Notes under the pieces: generated by a model
Told to the model about the DNA's origin: nothing
Database searches by the model: none
What the model saw: the letters and a program-made list of their open reading frames with translations, nothing else
Made by a program: the position numbers and the translations under genes
NCBI GenBank assembly: GCA_041678005.1
Contig: JBAYOW010000007.1
Location: forward strand, 17,060-81,059
Direction of reading: 5' to 3'
DNA: 64,000 bases
Origin: Sulfurivermis sp041678005
GTDB taxonomy: Bacteria > Pseudomonadota > Gammaproteobacteria > Thiohalomonadales > Thiohalomonadaceae
Shown here: positions 15,902 through 24,139 of the stretch, one piece after another
How the letters are laid out: the number at the start of each line of letters is the position of its first letter
Numbering within the stretch: position 1 is the stretch's first letter

Positions 15902-17263
15902 TTATGGCGCGACCGTCAGGGCGAGCTCGCCATGATCGCTGCCGTGTGTATTGCTGACGGTCAGGTGTAGCGCAAAGGTACCGGTTTGCTGCGGTATGCC
16001 GGAGATGAGGCCTGTCTTGCTATTCAGTAGCAACCCCGACGGCAGCTTGTCTGCGCTATAAATGCCGACCTGATTATGCGCCTTGAGTTGGTAGCGCCAT
16101 GGTTGACCGAGTTTGGCGCTGGCGGTGGCGCCCGGCTCCAGCAGTGGCTGCTGTTGGTTATTATGTTGCATCCAGGCATTTAGCCGTAGACGTGCGTTCT
16201 CGCGTATGTCCAGCCAAAACAATGCGATATCGAAGACGTGGTAATTAGTACCGCCAAATACGTCACCATCATTAAAGTGTTCAGCTGGCAATGGAGCAGG
16301 CGAGACGTAACTGTAGCGCCCGTCATCGCGCACGGCGACCAGTTGGGGCAGCACGTGGGCAAAGGTATCATGTGCACCAAACGGCACTGCACCACGATGC
16401 TGACTTGCAGGCGTGCTTGGCTTGCGTGTATCCCAGCTTACCGGGTTGATGTTGACCAGCGGCTGGCCTGACGCGCCCATCCAGCGCTGACGGGCACGAT
16501 TCCAGTAGCCGTTCTCCTGCCAGGCATCGAGATCGGCGTCGGTATTTTCGCCGAAGGTCTCCCAGATAGCCACGCAACCAATTTGTGCAGGGCGTGTGCA
16601 GGGCGGCATGTCGGTAAGGTCGTCACGGAATACGCTAAGTGGAATTGGCTGGCCGGGTAGATATGCCGCAATGAGTTGTTTTGCCAGCGGCGTGCCCTGG
16701 ATGGCCTCGCTGAGCAGACGTTGGGCATGATTGGTGCCCTGACTGTGGCCAACCAAGAAAAATGGTCGCCCATCGTTGTAGTGCTTTACATAGTAATTAA
16801 ACGCAGTCAGCACGTCGGCGTAGGCATGGTTGTTTGGCGCCTGTTGCGTCTCCTCATCCTGCTGATAAAGCGACAAAGTGACCTGACGATAACGCGGCGC
16901 ATAGATACGTGCCAGCGCATTAAATGGCGTGGCCTGGGTCAACAGCATAAGCTCGCCTACCTTCGTTGCCTCGGCATCGTCAAACGGTGCGTTAAGCAGA
17001 TCATCGCGCATGCTGGTGGTTGGGTGGATATAAAACACGTCCGCCCTTGCCACGCTCTGCAAGTTGGAAAAGCCTGCCCCGTGAGGTGTGCGCATCGCTG
17101 CAGAAGGATGAGCAGGCAGTGCCAGCCAGCTGTCAGGTTGGCTGTAATCTGGCGGTGGCAGTTGTTTTGTGGTTATCAGATCGGCCGCCTGGACAGATAG
17201 CATCAGGAAGCAACTGATCAATGCGGCAAGTAATAACTTGTTTATATTATAGCTGTTGCACAT
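15902..17263 (-). CDS. Secreted DUF3089 alpha/beta hydrolase with C-terminal Ig-like domain
   Basis: This is an exported protein of about 453 aa. The signal peptide (NINKLLLAALISCFLMLSVQA) is followed by a DUF3089 hydrolase domain with VFYIHPTTS and the nucleophile motif FLVGHSQGTNHA, and then a C-terminal putative Ig (He_PIG) domain with LPSGLLLNSKTGLISGIPQQ. DUF3089 proteins are lipase/esterase-like with unknown substrates. The start is set at ATG 17263 because AAGGGA lies 8 nt upstream; an in-frame ATG at 17281 has no such site. It converges with the other hydrolase gene and is divergent from the cobalamin adenosyltransferase gene. Confidence 0.85.
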   Translation of the reverse strand: MCNSYNINKLLLAALISCFLMLSVQAADLITTKQLPPPDYSQPDSWLALPAHPSAAMRTPHGAGFSNLQSVARADVFYIHPTTSMRDDLLNAPFDDAEATKVGELMLLTQATPFNALARIYAPRYRQVTLSLYQQDEETQQAPNNHAYADVLTAFNYYVKHYNDGRPFFLVGHSQGTNHAQRLLSEAIQGTPLAKQLIAAYLPGQPIPLSVFRDDLTDMPPCTRPAQIGCVAIWETFGENTDADLDAWQENGYWNRARQRWMGASGQPLVNINPVSWDTRKPSTPASQHRGAVPFGAHDTFAHVLPQLVAVRDDGRYSYVSPAPLPAEHFNDGDVFGGTNYHVFDIALFWLDIRENARLRLNAWMQHNNQQQPLLEPGATASAKLGQPWRYQLKAHNQVGIYSADKLPSGLLLNSKTGLISGIPQQTGTFALHLTVSNTHGSDHGELALTVAP

Positions 17264-17464
17264 GACTGCTTCCCTTAGCATGTAGCCAGCATGCCAGGAA
17301 GTTGCATGCTGATATTTTGCTGCAACTTTATGTGGCGGCGGAGACGCTCGTCAATGTTTTTTATCGTCCTGTCTGAGATGGTTTGTGTGGTTAGATTAAT
17401 TCTCTGTGTTATGACGGCAGATACATCGCGTGGTCAATACGCGTGACAAAACAGACATGGTGTA

Positions 17465-18076
17465 ATGATGACGAAAGCAAATGAAAGTGAGCAGCGCCAT
17501 CAGTTGCGCATGCAACGGAAAAAAACCGTGGTCGATACAGCTATTGAGCGTGCCGATCGCAATCAGGGCTTGCTGTTGTTGCTCACCGGTAACGGCAAGG
17601 GCAAGAGCAGTTCGGCCTTTGGTATGGTGGCGCGGGCGCTTGGCCACGGCCTGCAGGTTGGTGTGGCGCAGTTCATCAAAGGCTGCAGAGATACGGGCGA
17701 AGAACATTTTTTTCGTCGCCAGCCTGGTGTGGTCTGGCACGTGCTTGGTGAGGGTTTTAGTTGGGATACGCAGGACCTCGCACGTGATATCTTGACGGCA
17801 CAGCGCGGCTGGGCGGTGGCGCGGCAGTTGCTGCGTGATGAAAGCCTGGGGCTGGTGGTGCTGGATGAGCTTACTTATCCGCTCAAATATGGTTGGCTGG
17901 ATGTCGCCGTGGTGTTGGCTGATTTGGCAGCGCGGCCACCCATGCAGCACGTGGTAGTCACTGGCCGTGCCGCACCCCAGCCGCTTATTGACGCGGCCGA
18001 TACGGTGAGCGACATGCTTGATGTCAAGCATGCCTTTCGCAGCGGTGTACGGGCGCAGCCAGGAGTGGATTTGTGA
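17465..18076 (+). CDS. cobO: Cob(I)yrinic acid a,c-diamide / cobalamin adenosyltransferase
   Basis: This 203-aa CobO/BtuR/CobA-type adenosyltransferase uses ATP to attach the adenosyl ligand to reduced cobalamin. The P-loop variant TGNGKGKSSSAFG (about residues 41-53), VAQFIKG, VVLDELTYPLKYGWLD and HVVVTGRAAPQPLIDAAD are diagnostic. It stands alone with no other cobalamin genes, suggesting B12 salvage or activation. I see no cobalamin riboswitch in the 201-bp upstream spacer, which does hold overlapping inverted repeats (arms AAGTTGCA/TGCAACTT). Two adjacent ATG codons (17465, 17468) are possible starts. Confidence 0.93.
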   Translation: MMTKANESEQRHQLRMQRKKTVVDTAIERADRNQGLLLLLTGNGKGKSSSAFGMVARALGHGLQVGVAQFIKGCRDTGEEHFFRRQPGVVWHVLGEGFSWDTQDLARDILTAQRGWAVARQLLRDESLGLVVLDELTYPLKYGWLDVAVVLADLAARPPMQHVVVTGRAAPQPLIDAADTVSDMLDVKHAFRSGVRAQPGVDL

Positions 18077-18312
18077 GTGTGGTGATTTTATAGCAGGTAT
18101 TCGCGCTATTTATTCTCACAGCCTTTGCCTAGGATTGGCTGTTGGCCGAAAGACTCCTGGTGAATAAGCCGAGCGTGCGCCTGACATGGAATACATGGAG
18201 ATATTGCCCTTGGCGACGTAGAATTGTGCAGAATCATCCGGATGGGCGCAAGCCTCCGGTAAACCAAGACTGTGATTAAAGTTTTTGCTGGACTGTAGAG
18301 AAGGAGTGCGCC

Positions 18313-18663
18313 ATGTTTTTTATGGAAAATCGTCGTCAGGCCTCACGCTTGCTGCGCGATGAAGATGTGCGGGTGAAAATTATTTCAGCTCCAGCTCAGC
18401 CCGAGCTGATTGGCAGCGGCATTGAGAGCGAAACAATAGATGTCTCCGCGACTGGTCTACGCCTGTTGCTGGAGGTCGCGCTGGCAGTAGGCAGTCGTCT
18501 GGAGCTGCTGGTCATGGTGGGCGAGCAGGGGCGTGAATACCGGCTTGTTGGCGATGTGGTCTGGCGGCGCGAGACCGAGTCGGCTGGCGTGTATCTCGTC
18601 GGGATAAAATTATTGTCGGCTAAGGGGTTTGAGCTGGAGAGTTGGTGTACTTTATTCGGTTGA
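18313..18663 (+). CDS. PilZ domain protein
   Basis: This 116-aa single-domain PilZ protein is a probable cyclic-di-GMP receptor. Both ligand motifs are present: RxxxR-type RRQASR at the N-terminus and the (D/N)xSxxG box as DVSATG near residue 44. AAGGAG lies 7 nt before ATG 18313. It is followed 14 bp later by a small unknown gene and then mnmG. Which process it controls cannot be told from context. Confidence 0.85.
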   Translation: MFFMENRRQASRLLRDEDVRVKIISAPAQPELIGSGIESETIDVSATGLRLLLEVALAVGSRLELLVMVGEQGREYRLVGDVVWRRETESAGVYLVGIKLLSAKGFELESWCTLFG

Positions 18664-18677
18664 TTGAGAGATGAGTC

Positions 18678-19016
18678 ATGAGTTTTCCCACCATTGCCAC
18701 TGCTGTGCCCTTGCGCAGATATCAGTACGGTGAATTTCTGCTGACCGTATTGGGTGATATCGAAAGCCCGGATGCGGCGCGCTATCGCTATATCATTGCC
18801 GTTGCCCAGGAGAGTAATCCAGAGCCTGGGCTATTTGTTTGCGCCGAGCGCGGGGCCGATGGTGCCTGCGATCTGCGGGTGGCCATGGCCGATGGTTCGC
18901 AGTTGTTGGAAAGTTCACCGGCCTTTTGTGATCTGGAGTTGTTTGTCAAAGAGGCGCTACAGATCATTGCAACCCTGCTCAAGCTCGATGACGAGATGCC
19001 GCATCAGTTAAATTGA
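18678..19016 (+). CDS. Conserved-looking protein of unknown function
   Basis: This is a 112-aa soluble protein with no recognised domain. Its composition is normal for the chromosome, with alternating beta-like and helical stretches and a C-terminal amphipathic helix (FCDLELFVKEALQIIATLLK). A start at ATG 18678 is supported by the GAGAGATGAG stretch just upstream. It sits between the PilZ gene and mnmG, and its TGA ends 8 nt before the mnmG ATG, so translation of mnmG may be coupled to it. The function is unknown. Confidence 0.65.
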   Translation: MSFPTIATAVPLRRYQYGEFLLTVLGDIESPDAARYRYIIAVAQESNPEPGLFVCAERGADGACDLRVAMADGSQLLESSPAFCDLELFVKEALQIIATLLKLDDEMPHQLN

Positions 19017-19024
19017 AGCACTTC

Positions 19025-20914
19025 ATGCAATATCCAGACAAATTTGATGTGATTGTGGTCGGCGGTGGCCATGCCGGTACCGAGGCGGCGCTGGCTGCGG
19101 CGCGGCTGGGCGCACGTACCTTGTTGCTCACCCATAGCTTCGAGACACTCGGCCAGCTGAGCTGCAATCCATCCATCGGTGGCCTCGGCAAGGGTCAGTT
19201 GGTACGGGAGATTGATGCCCTGGGCGGCTTGATGGCGCGAGCCACCGATCGAGCCGGTATTCAGTTTCGCATCCTCAATGCCAGCAAGGGCCCAGCGGTA
19301 CGCGCCACGCGTGCGCAGATTGACCGCGAGATGTATAGACAGGTAGTGCGGCATGCGCTGGAAAATCAGCTCAATCTCACCTTGTTCCAACAGGCAGTGG
19401 ATGATCTGATCATCGAGGGTGATCGGGTGACTGGTGTGGTGACGCAGATGGGCTTGAGCTTCAATGCCTCTGCTGTTGTCCTTACCGTGGGCACCTTTTT
19501 GGCTGGTCTTATCCACATCGGTCTGGAAAATTATGCAGGTGGTCGAGCCGGTGATCCGCCGGCAAACAATCTGGCAAGTCGCTTGCGTGAGTTGCCGCTG
19601 AAAACAGGGCGTCTTAAAACCGGCACGCCACCGCGCCTGGATGGGCGCAGTATCAATTGGTCTATCTTGCAGCAGCAGCCGGGCGATGATCCGCCGCCGG
19701 TGTTTTCCTTTCTCGGCAATGTGGCCGAACATCCGCGCCAGCTGCCCTGTCATATCACCTACACCTCGGAGCGCACCCACGAGATCATTCGCGGCGGACT
19801 GGATCGCTCGCCCATGTATGCCGGTGTCATCAAAAGTATCGGGCCGCGTTATTGTCCTTCTGTCGAGGACAAGATCGTGCGCTTTGCCGACAAGGACAAA
19901 CATCAGGTCTTTCTCGAACCAGAAGGACTGAATACCCACGAGATTTATCCCAACGGTATTTCTACCTCGCTGCCATTTGATGTGCAGTTTGCCCTGGTGC
20001 GCTCCATTCGTGGTCTGGAAAAGGCGCATATCATGCGGCCAGGTTATGCCATTGAGTATGATTTTTTCGACCCGCGAGACTTGCGTCCGAGCCTGGAGAC
20101 CAAGTCGATCAAGGGGCTGTTTTTTGCCGGTCAGATCAATGGCACCACCGGCTATGAGGAGGCAGCGGCGCAGGGCTTGTTGGCTGGCCTCAATGCCGTA
20201 CGGCAGTTGCGTGGGGAGGAAGCCTGGTGGCCGCGCCGTGATGAGGCCTATATAGGTGTCCTGGTGGATGATTTGATCACATTGGGCGCACCGGAGCCTT
20301 ATCGTATGTTTACCTCACGCGCCGAGCATCGCCTGCTCTTGCGTGAGGACAATGCCGATCTGCGCCTGACCCCCATAGCCCGTGAGCTGGGTCTGGTGGA
20401 CGATAGGCGCTGGGATGTTTTTGCAGCCAGGCGCGAGGCTATCAGCCGTGAGCAGCAACGTCTGCAGGAAACCTGGTTGCGGCCACAGAGCGTCGATGAT
20501 GCAGAGGCCAAACGGGTTCTTGGCCAGAGCTTGTTGCGTGAGCAGCGGCTTGCTGATCTCTTACGCCGGCCCGAGGTTAGTTACCGCTCACTCATGAGCC
20601 TAAGCGCGGCAGGTAAGGGCGTGGACGATCCATCAGTGGCCGAGCAGGTAGAGACCCAGGCCAAATATGCTGGTTATATCGAACGGCAACAGCTGGAAAT
20701 CGAGCGCCAGCGTCGACATGAACAGCTTCATCTGCCTGAAGACCTGGATTATGCCCAGGTGCGCGGTCTGTCCAATGAGGTGTGCGACAAGCTATCGCGT
20801 CAGCGGCCTGCGACCTTGGGTCAGGCAGCACGTATACCTGGGATCACGCCAGCGGCAATTTCCATCCTGCTGATACATTTGAAAAAACGTGAAATTGGTG
20901 GTCGAGGTGGATAA
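19025..20914 (+). CDS. mnmG: tRNA uridine-34 carboxymethylaminomethyl modification enzyme MnmG (GidA)
   Basis: MnmG is the FAD enzyme that, with MnmE, modifies U34 of tRNAs. The 629-aa frame has the FAD fold FDVIVVGGGHAGTEAALAAAR at the start, CNPSIGGLGKG, QFRILNASKGPAVRATRAQ, FDPRDLRPSLE, FFAGQINGTTGYEEAAAQGL, and the C-terminal tRNA/MnmE-binding domain LDYAQVRGLSNEV. The start is ATG 19025 (MQYPDKFDVIVV), matching family N-termini; an in-frame TTG at 19013 is less likely. It overlaps rsmG by 26 bp in the classic gidA-gidB-parA-parB cluster. Confidence 0.98.
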   Translation: MQYPDKFDVIVVGGGHAGTEAALAAARLGARTLLLTHSFETLGQLSCNPSIGGLGKGQLVREIDALGGLMARATDRAGIQFRILNASKGPAVRATRAQIDREMYRQVVRHALENQLNLTLFQQAVDDLIIEGDRVTGVVTQMGLSFNASAVVLTVGTFLAGLIHIGLENYAGGRAGDPPANNLASRLRELPLKTGRLKTGTPPRLDGRSINWSILQQQPGDDPPPVFSFLGNVAEHPRQLPCHITYTSERTHEIIRGGLDRSPMYAGVIKSIGPRYCPSVEDKIVRFADKDKHQVFLEPEGLNTHEIYPNGISTSLPFDVQFALVRSIRGLEKAHIMRPGYAIEYDFFDPRDLRPSLETKSIKGLFFAGQINGTTGYEEAAAQGLLAGLNAVRQLRGEEAWWPRRDEAYIGVLVDDLITLGAPEPYRMFTSRAEHRLLLREDNADLRLTPIARELGLVDDRRWDVFAARREAISREQQRLQETWLRPQSVDDAEAKRVLGQSLLREQRLADLLRRPEVSYRSLMSLSAAGKGVDDPSVAEQVETQAKYAGYIERQQLEIERQRRHEQLHLPEDLDYAQVRGLSNEVCDKLSRQRPATLGQAARIPGITPAAISILLIHLKKREIGGRGG

Positions 20915-21563
20915 AGCAGCGCAGAGCTGGAAAGATTCACTGGCTACAGAATTGGCCGAGGGCGTGGTCGAGCTTGGTTTGTCGCTGGATGAAAAAAAGC
21001 AGGAGCAAGTGCTTGCTTACCTGCAACTACTGATTAAATGGAACAAAACCTATAATCTCACGGCAATTCGCCAGCCGCATGAGATGATCCGTAAACACCT
21101 GCTGGATTCGCTGGCGATCTGGCCTTACTTGCGTGGTGAACAAATACTGGATATTGGCAGCGGCGCTGGTCTCCCCGGTATCCCCCTGGCCATCGCTGAT
21201 CCGGCGCGTGAGTTCACTTTATTGGATAGTAACAGCAAGAAGACCCGTTTTTTGCTCCAGGTCAAGGGAGAATTGCAGCTGGTCAATCTCTCTGTGGTAC
21301 ATTCTCGCCTCGAAGACTATCGTCCTGCCGGTGTTGAGTTTGACACGATTACCGCGCGGGCCTTTGCTACCTTGGCGGAAATGCTAAGTGGTGCGGCACA
21401 TTTGTTTGCCCGACAAACCTGCCTGTTGGCGATGAAGGGTGAATATCCAGGGGCAGAACTGGCCGCCTTGCCAGAGGGCTTTGTGGCAGAGGAAATTATC
21501 GCACTGACGGTGCCTGGGTTGGCGCAACAGCGTCATTTGGTGCGTATCGTGACGCAGGGTTGA
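20889..21563 (+). CDS. rsmG: 16S rRNA (guanine-527-N7)-methyltransferase RsmG (GidB)
   Basis: RsmG methylates G527 of 16S rRNA using S-adenosylmethionine. The 224-aa protein shows the SAM-binding ILDIGSGAGLPGIPLAI (about 91-107), WNKTYNLTAIR, RKHLLDSLAIWPYL and ITARAFATLAEM. The start is a GTG inside the end of mnmG; further in-frame GTGs at 20898 and 20907 are alternatives. It is followed 12 bp later by parA. Confidence 0.96.
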   Translation: MKLVVEVDKAAQSWKDSLATELAEGVVELGLSLDEKKQEQVLAYLQLLIKWNKTYNLTAIRQPHEMIRKHLLDSLAIWPYLRGEQILDIGSGAGLPGIPLAIADPAREFTLLDSNSKKTRFLLQVKGELQLVNLSVVHSRLEDYRPAGVEFDTITARAFATLAEMLSGAAHLFARQTCLLAMKGEYPGAELAALPEGFVAEEIIALTVPGLAQQRHLVRIVTQG

Positions 21564-21575
21564 GGGAGAGAACAG

Positions 21576-22358
21576 ATGGGCAGGATCATTGCCATCGCCA
21601 ATCAAAAAGGTGGGGTCGGTAAAACCACTACCTGCATCAACCTGGGCGCCTCGCTGGCGGCGACCAAGCGTCGTGTGCTGGTTGTTGATCTAGACCCACA
21701 GGGTAATGCCACGGTTGGTAGCGGCGTGGACAAGAACAGCTTTGAGCTGAGCAGCTACGATCTGTTGTTGGGGCATGCTTCGGCAGAACAGGTCATCGTA
21801 TCTGCCACGCAGGCTGGTTATGATCTGGTGCCGACCAATAGCGATCTCACCGCTGCCGAGGTGGAACTGGTACAGGTCCCGCAGCGTGAACGCCGTTTGC
21901 ATGATGCGCTTGTGCCAGTGCGTGATAGTTATGATTACATACTGATCGATTGTCCGCCTTCACTGAATATGTTGACCTTGAATGCCCTGGTGGCGGCTGA
22001 TTCAGTGATCATTCCCATGCAGTGTGAGTATTATGCGATGGAAGGACTGTCTTCCTTGCTAAATACCATCGATCAGATCCGCAGCACGGTCAATCCAAAA
22101 CTGAAGCTGGAAGGGTTGTTGCGCACGATGTTTGATCCGCGCAGTAATTTGTCCAGCGATGTATCCAGCCAGTTGATTTTGCATTTTGGCAATCAGGTCT
22201 ATCGCACCTCGATCCCACGCAATATCCGCCTGGCCGAGGCTCCCAGTTTTGGCCTGCCTGCGTTGGCACACGATCGTACATCGCGTGGCGCGATCGCCTA
22301 TCTGGCATTGGCCGGCGAGATTCTGCGTAGACATGAGCAACCAGCGGCGGCTGAGTGA
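21576..22358 (+). CDS. parA: Chromosome partitioning ATPase ParA (Soj)
   Basis: This 260-aa deviant-Walker ATPase drives origin segregation with ParB. KGGVGKTTTCINLGASLA carries the signature Lys of the deviant Walker A box, DLDPQGNATVGSGV the Walker A', and YILIDCPPSLN the Walker B. ParB starts 55 bp downstream. It has the chromosomal short form without an N-terminal DNA-binding domain. Confidence 0.97.
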   Translation: MGRIIAIANQKGGVGKTTTCINLGASLAATKRRVLVVDLDPQGNATVGSGVDKNSFELSSYDLLLGHASAEQVIVSATQAGYDLVPTNSDLTAAEVELVQVPQRERRLHDALVPVRDSYDYILIDCPPSLNMLTLNALVAADSVIIPMQCEYYAMEGLSSLLNTIDQIRSTVNPKLKLEGLLRTMFDPRSNLSSDVSSQLILHFGNQVYRTSIPRNIRLAEAPSFGLPALAHDRTSRGAIAYLALAGEILRRHEQPAAAE

Positions 22359-22413
22359 AGATGAACACAAGCGTGAAAAAACAATTTCAATTGAAGCAGT
22401 TGGCAGGTATGGC

Positions 22414-23304
22414 ATGGCGGTAAAGAAAAAAGGTGGTTTGGGACGCGGGCTTGAGGCCTTGCTTGGCAGTGCGGCAGTAACGTCTCAGCCTGAGGCGGCG
22501 AACCGTGCCGGGGATAGCGAGCTGCGCAATCTGCCGCTGGATATAATCCAGCGTGGCAAGTATCAACCACGTATAGATATGCGCCCTGATGCCCTGGAAG
22601 AGCTGGCCGATTCTATTCGTGCGCAAGGTGTCGTGCAGCCGATAGTCGTGCGACCGATCGGCAAGGATCGGTATGAGATCATCGCCGGTGAACGTCGCTG
22701 GCGAGCCGCGCAAATGGCGGGTCTGCATGAAATACCAACTATCGTGCGTGAGGTGGCGGATAATGCCGCCATCGCCATTGCCCTGATAGAAAACATTCAG
22801 CGTGAGCAGCTCAATCCGATGGAGGAGGCGCGTGCTCTGCAGCGACTGATTGAGGAATTTGAGTTGACCCATCAACAGGCGGCCGAGGCGGTGGGCCGCT
22901 ACCGCGTGGCAGTATCTAATTTATTACGCCTGCTTGCTTTGAATGATGATCTCAAGCGTTTGCTGGAAAATGGCGATCTGGAGATGGGCCATGCCCGCGC
23001 CCTGCTGGCCTTGACTGGCACCCAGCAAAGCGGGGCCGCGCGCAATGTAGTCGCAAAAGGCTTGTCGGTGCGCGAAACCGAGCGGTTGGTCAAGCAGTTA
23101 CAGGCCGGATCAGCGGAAAAACCAGTGGCAAAGACCACCGATCCAGACGTGCGCAGACTGGAGCAGGAGCTCGGGCAAACTCTGGGTGCGACGGTGAATA
23201 TCCAGCAAAAGAGCAAGGGTAGGGGTAAGTTGGTAATCACCTACAACAGCCTGGATGAGCTGGACGGTATTCTTGAGCACATACGCAAGGAGGGCAGTGC
23301 ATAA
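22414..23304 (+). CDS. parB: Chromosome partitioning protein ParB (Spo0J)
   Basis: ParB is the CTPase/DNA-binding clamp that loads at parS. The start is ATG 22414 (MAVKKKGGLGRGLEALLG), the family N-terminus with GGCAGG 6 nt upstream, although the frame is open from 22186 inside parA. Features include LPLDIIQRGKYQPR, the CTP-binding IIAGERRWRAAQMAG and ENIQREQLNPMEEA, the helix-turn-helix LTHQQAAEAVGRYRVAVSNLLRLL, and a C-terminal dimerisation domain. I noticed no parS palindrome in the window. Confidence 0.96.
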   Translation: MAVKKKGGLGRGLEALLGSAAVTSQPEAANRAGDSELRNLPLDIIQRGKYQPRIDMRPDALEELADSIRAQGVVQPIVVRPIGKDRYEIIAGERRWRAAQMAGLHEIPTIVREVADNAAIAIALIENIQREQLNPMEEARALQRLIEEFELTHQQAAEAVGRYRVAVSNLLRLLALNDDLKRLLENGDLEMGHARALLALTGTQQSGAARNVVAKGLSVRETERLVKQLQAGSAEKPVAKTTDPDVRRLEQELGQTLGATVNIQQKSKGRGKLVITYNSLDELDGILEHIRKEGSA

Positions 23305-23630
23305 GCTGGCTCGACTGACATTAATCAATAAATAATACTGTTGCATGCATCTGGTTTTTCTTATATAGAAATAGTTTATTGACATATCATTGACCTGACG
23401 GGGCTTGCTCTATATACTTTTGCGCCGCTGATGGCAGCTAAGGAAGCCCTGAAAAAATCTTTGAGTAACGCTAGTGTAAGACCTAATATACTCAATGGTT
23501 TACATGCTTGATTATTGTTTTTTACTATGCCAACCGTTTGATGAGTATTTTCAGGGCGGCTGAATCTTCCCCGGGTTACAGGTACTTTTGCTCGGCTACA
23601 CAGGTAGTTGACAGGTGCTTATTTACTATC
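23305..23630. other. parB-atpI spacer holding the atp promoter and leader
   Basis: This 326-bp non-coding region contains the sigma70 promoter at 23390-23418 and about 200 nt of untranslated leader. Longer atpI frames start at 23508, but family length and hydrophobicity favour the start at 23631. Confidence 0.6.
23390..23418 (+). promoter_or_regulatory. Sigma70 promoter of the atp operon
   Basis: TTGACC at 23390-23395 and TATACT at 23413-23418 are 17 bp apart, a near-consensus pair, giving a predicted start near 23425 and a ~200-nt leader before atpI. Confidence 0.65.
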
Positions 23631-24038
23631 ATGAGTACAGCCAGCCTGCAGTTGCGTCATGCCTTGTTCAGGCTCCTGGCCGTTCAGTTGACACTGACAG
23701 CGGTGTTGGCCTTGTTGGCTATTTTATTGGGCCAGACAGGGTCGGTGGCATGGGCCATTATGTTTGGCGGCGGAGTGGCGCTGGCAGGTAGTTTGGTTAT
23801 TTTATGGTATGGCTATCGCGCCGAGAGAGCAGGTAGTAACCTGGTGCGTAATGCCAGTCTGATTTATGGCAGTGCCATCGTGCGCTTTGCGCTGATGATG
23901 GTGTTGCTGGCCACGGGCCTTGCGATCCTCCGTTTGCACCCTTTGTGGTTGCTGCTGGGGTTGAGCGCTGGCCTGTTGGCGCACATGTTTTTGACAGCAT
24001 TGGTCCCAGAGACGAAGAGATGGCAAGCGAAGAGCTGA
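23631..24038 (+). CDS. atpI: ATP synthase subunit I
   Basis: AtpI is the small membrane protein that assists c-ring assembly of F1Fo ATP synthase. The 135-aa frame from ATG 23631 has four hydrophobic segments (about 16-36, 41-60, 76-95, 97-120), the usual AtpI layout. The frame opens earlier (23508), but that extension is not hydrophobic or family-like. It overlaps the original atpB start by 19 bp. Confidence 0.85.
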   Translation: MSTASLQLRHALFRLLAVQLTLTAVLALLAILLGQTGSVAWAIMFGGGVALAGSLVILWYGYRAERAGSNLVRNASLIYGSAIVRFALMMVLLATGLAILRLHPLWLLLGLSAGLLAHMFLTALVPETKRWQAKS

Positions 24039-24139
24039 CGGCGAATGGTTATATTCAACATCACTTGACCAACCTGACTTATGGTCAGTTGCCTGGTGGC
24101 TAGTGGGGTTTTGCCCAGTCGGCTGCAGAAGCAAAAGCG
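24020..24139 (+). other. Interrupted N-terminal segment of atpB (in-frame TAG at 24101-24103)
   Basis: From ATG 24020 the frame reads MASEELTANGYIQHHLTNLT and then YGQLPGG, followed by TAG and WGFAQSAAEAKA before joining the intact atpB frame at 24140. This N-terminus looks genuine for AtpB (GYIQHHLTNL is typical), and codon 28 (TAG) falls where related proteins often have Glu. It is read as a nonsense change or base error in the periplasmic tail. Confidence 0.8.

Noticed and set aside
17282..17464. Possible cobalamin riboswitch before the adenosyltransferase gene
   Set aside because: Overlapping inverted repeats are present, but no B12-box or multi-stem core is recognisable.
18210..18312. 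Sequence before the PilZ gene resembling part of a c-di-GMP-I (GEMM) riboswitch (GGGCGCAAGCC, TCCGGTAAACC)
   Set aside because: Two bases of the conserved GGGACGCAAAGCC core are missing and the upstream GGGCAAACC partner and P1 stems are not found; probably chance.
19004..20029. 341-codon frame antisense to mnmG
   Set aside because: Shadow of a strongly conserved gene on the other strand, with no domain or ribosome binding site.
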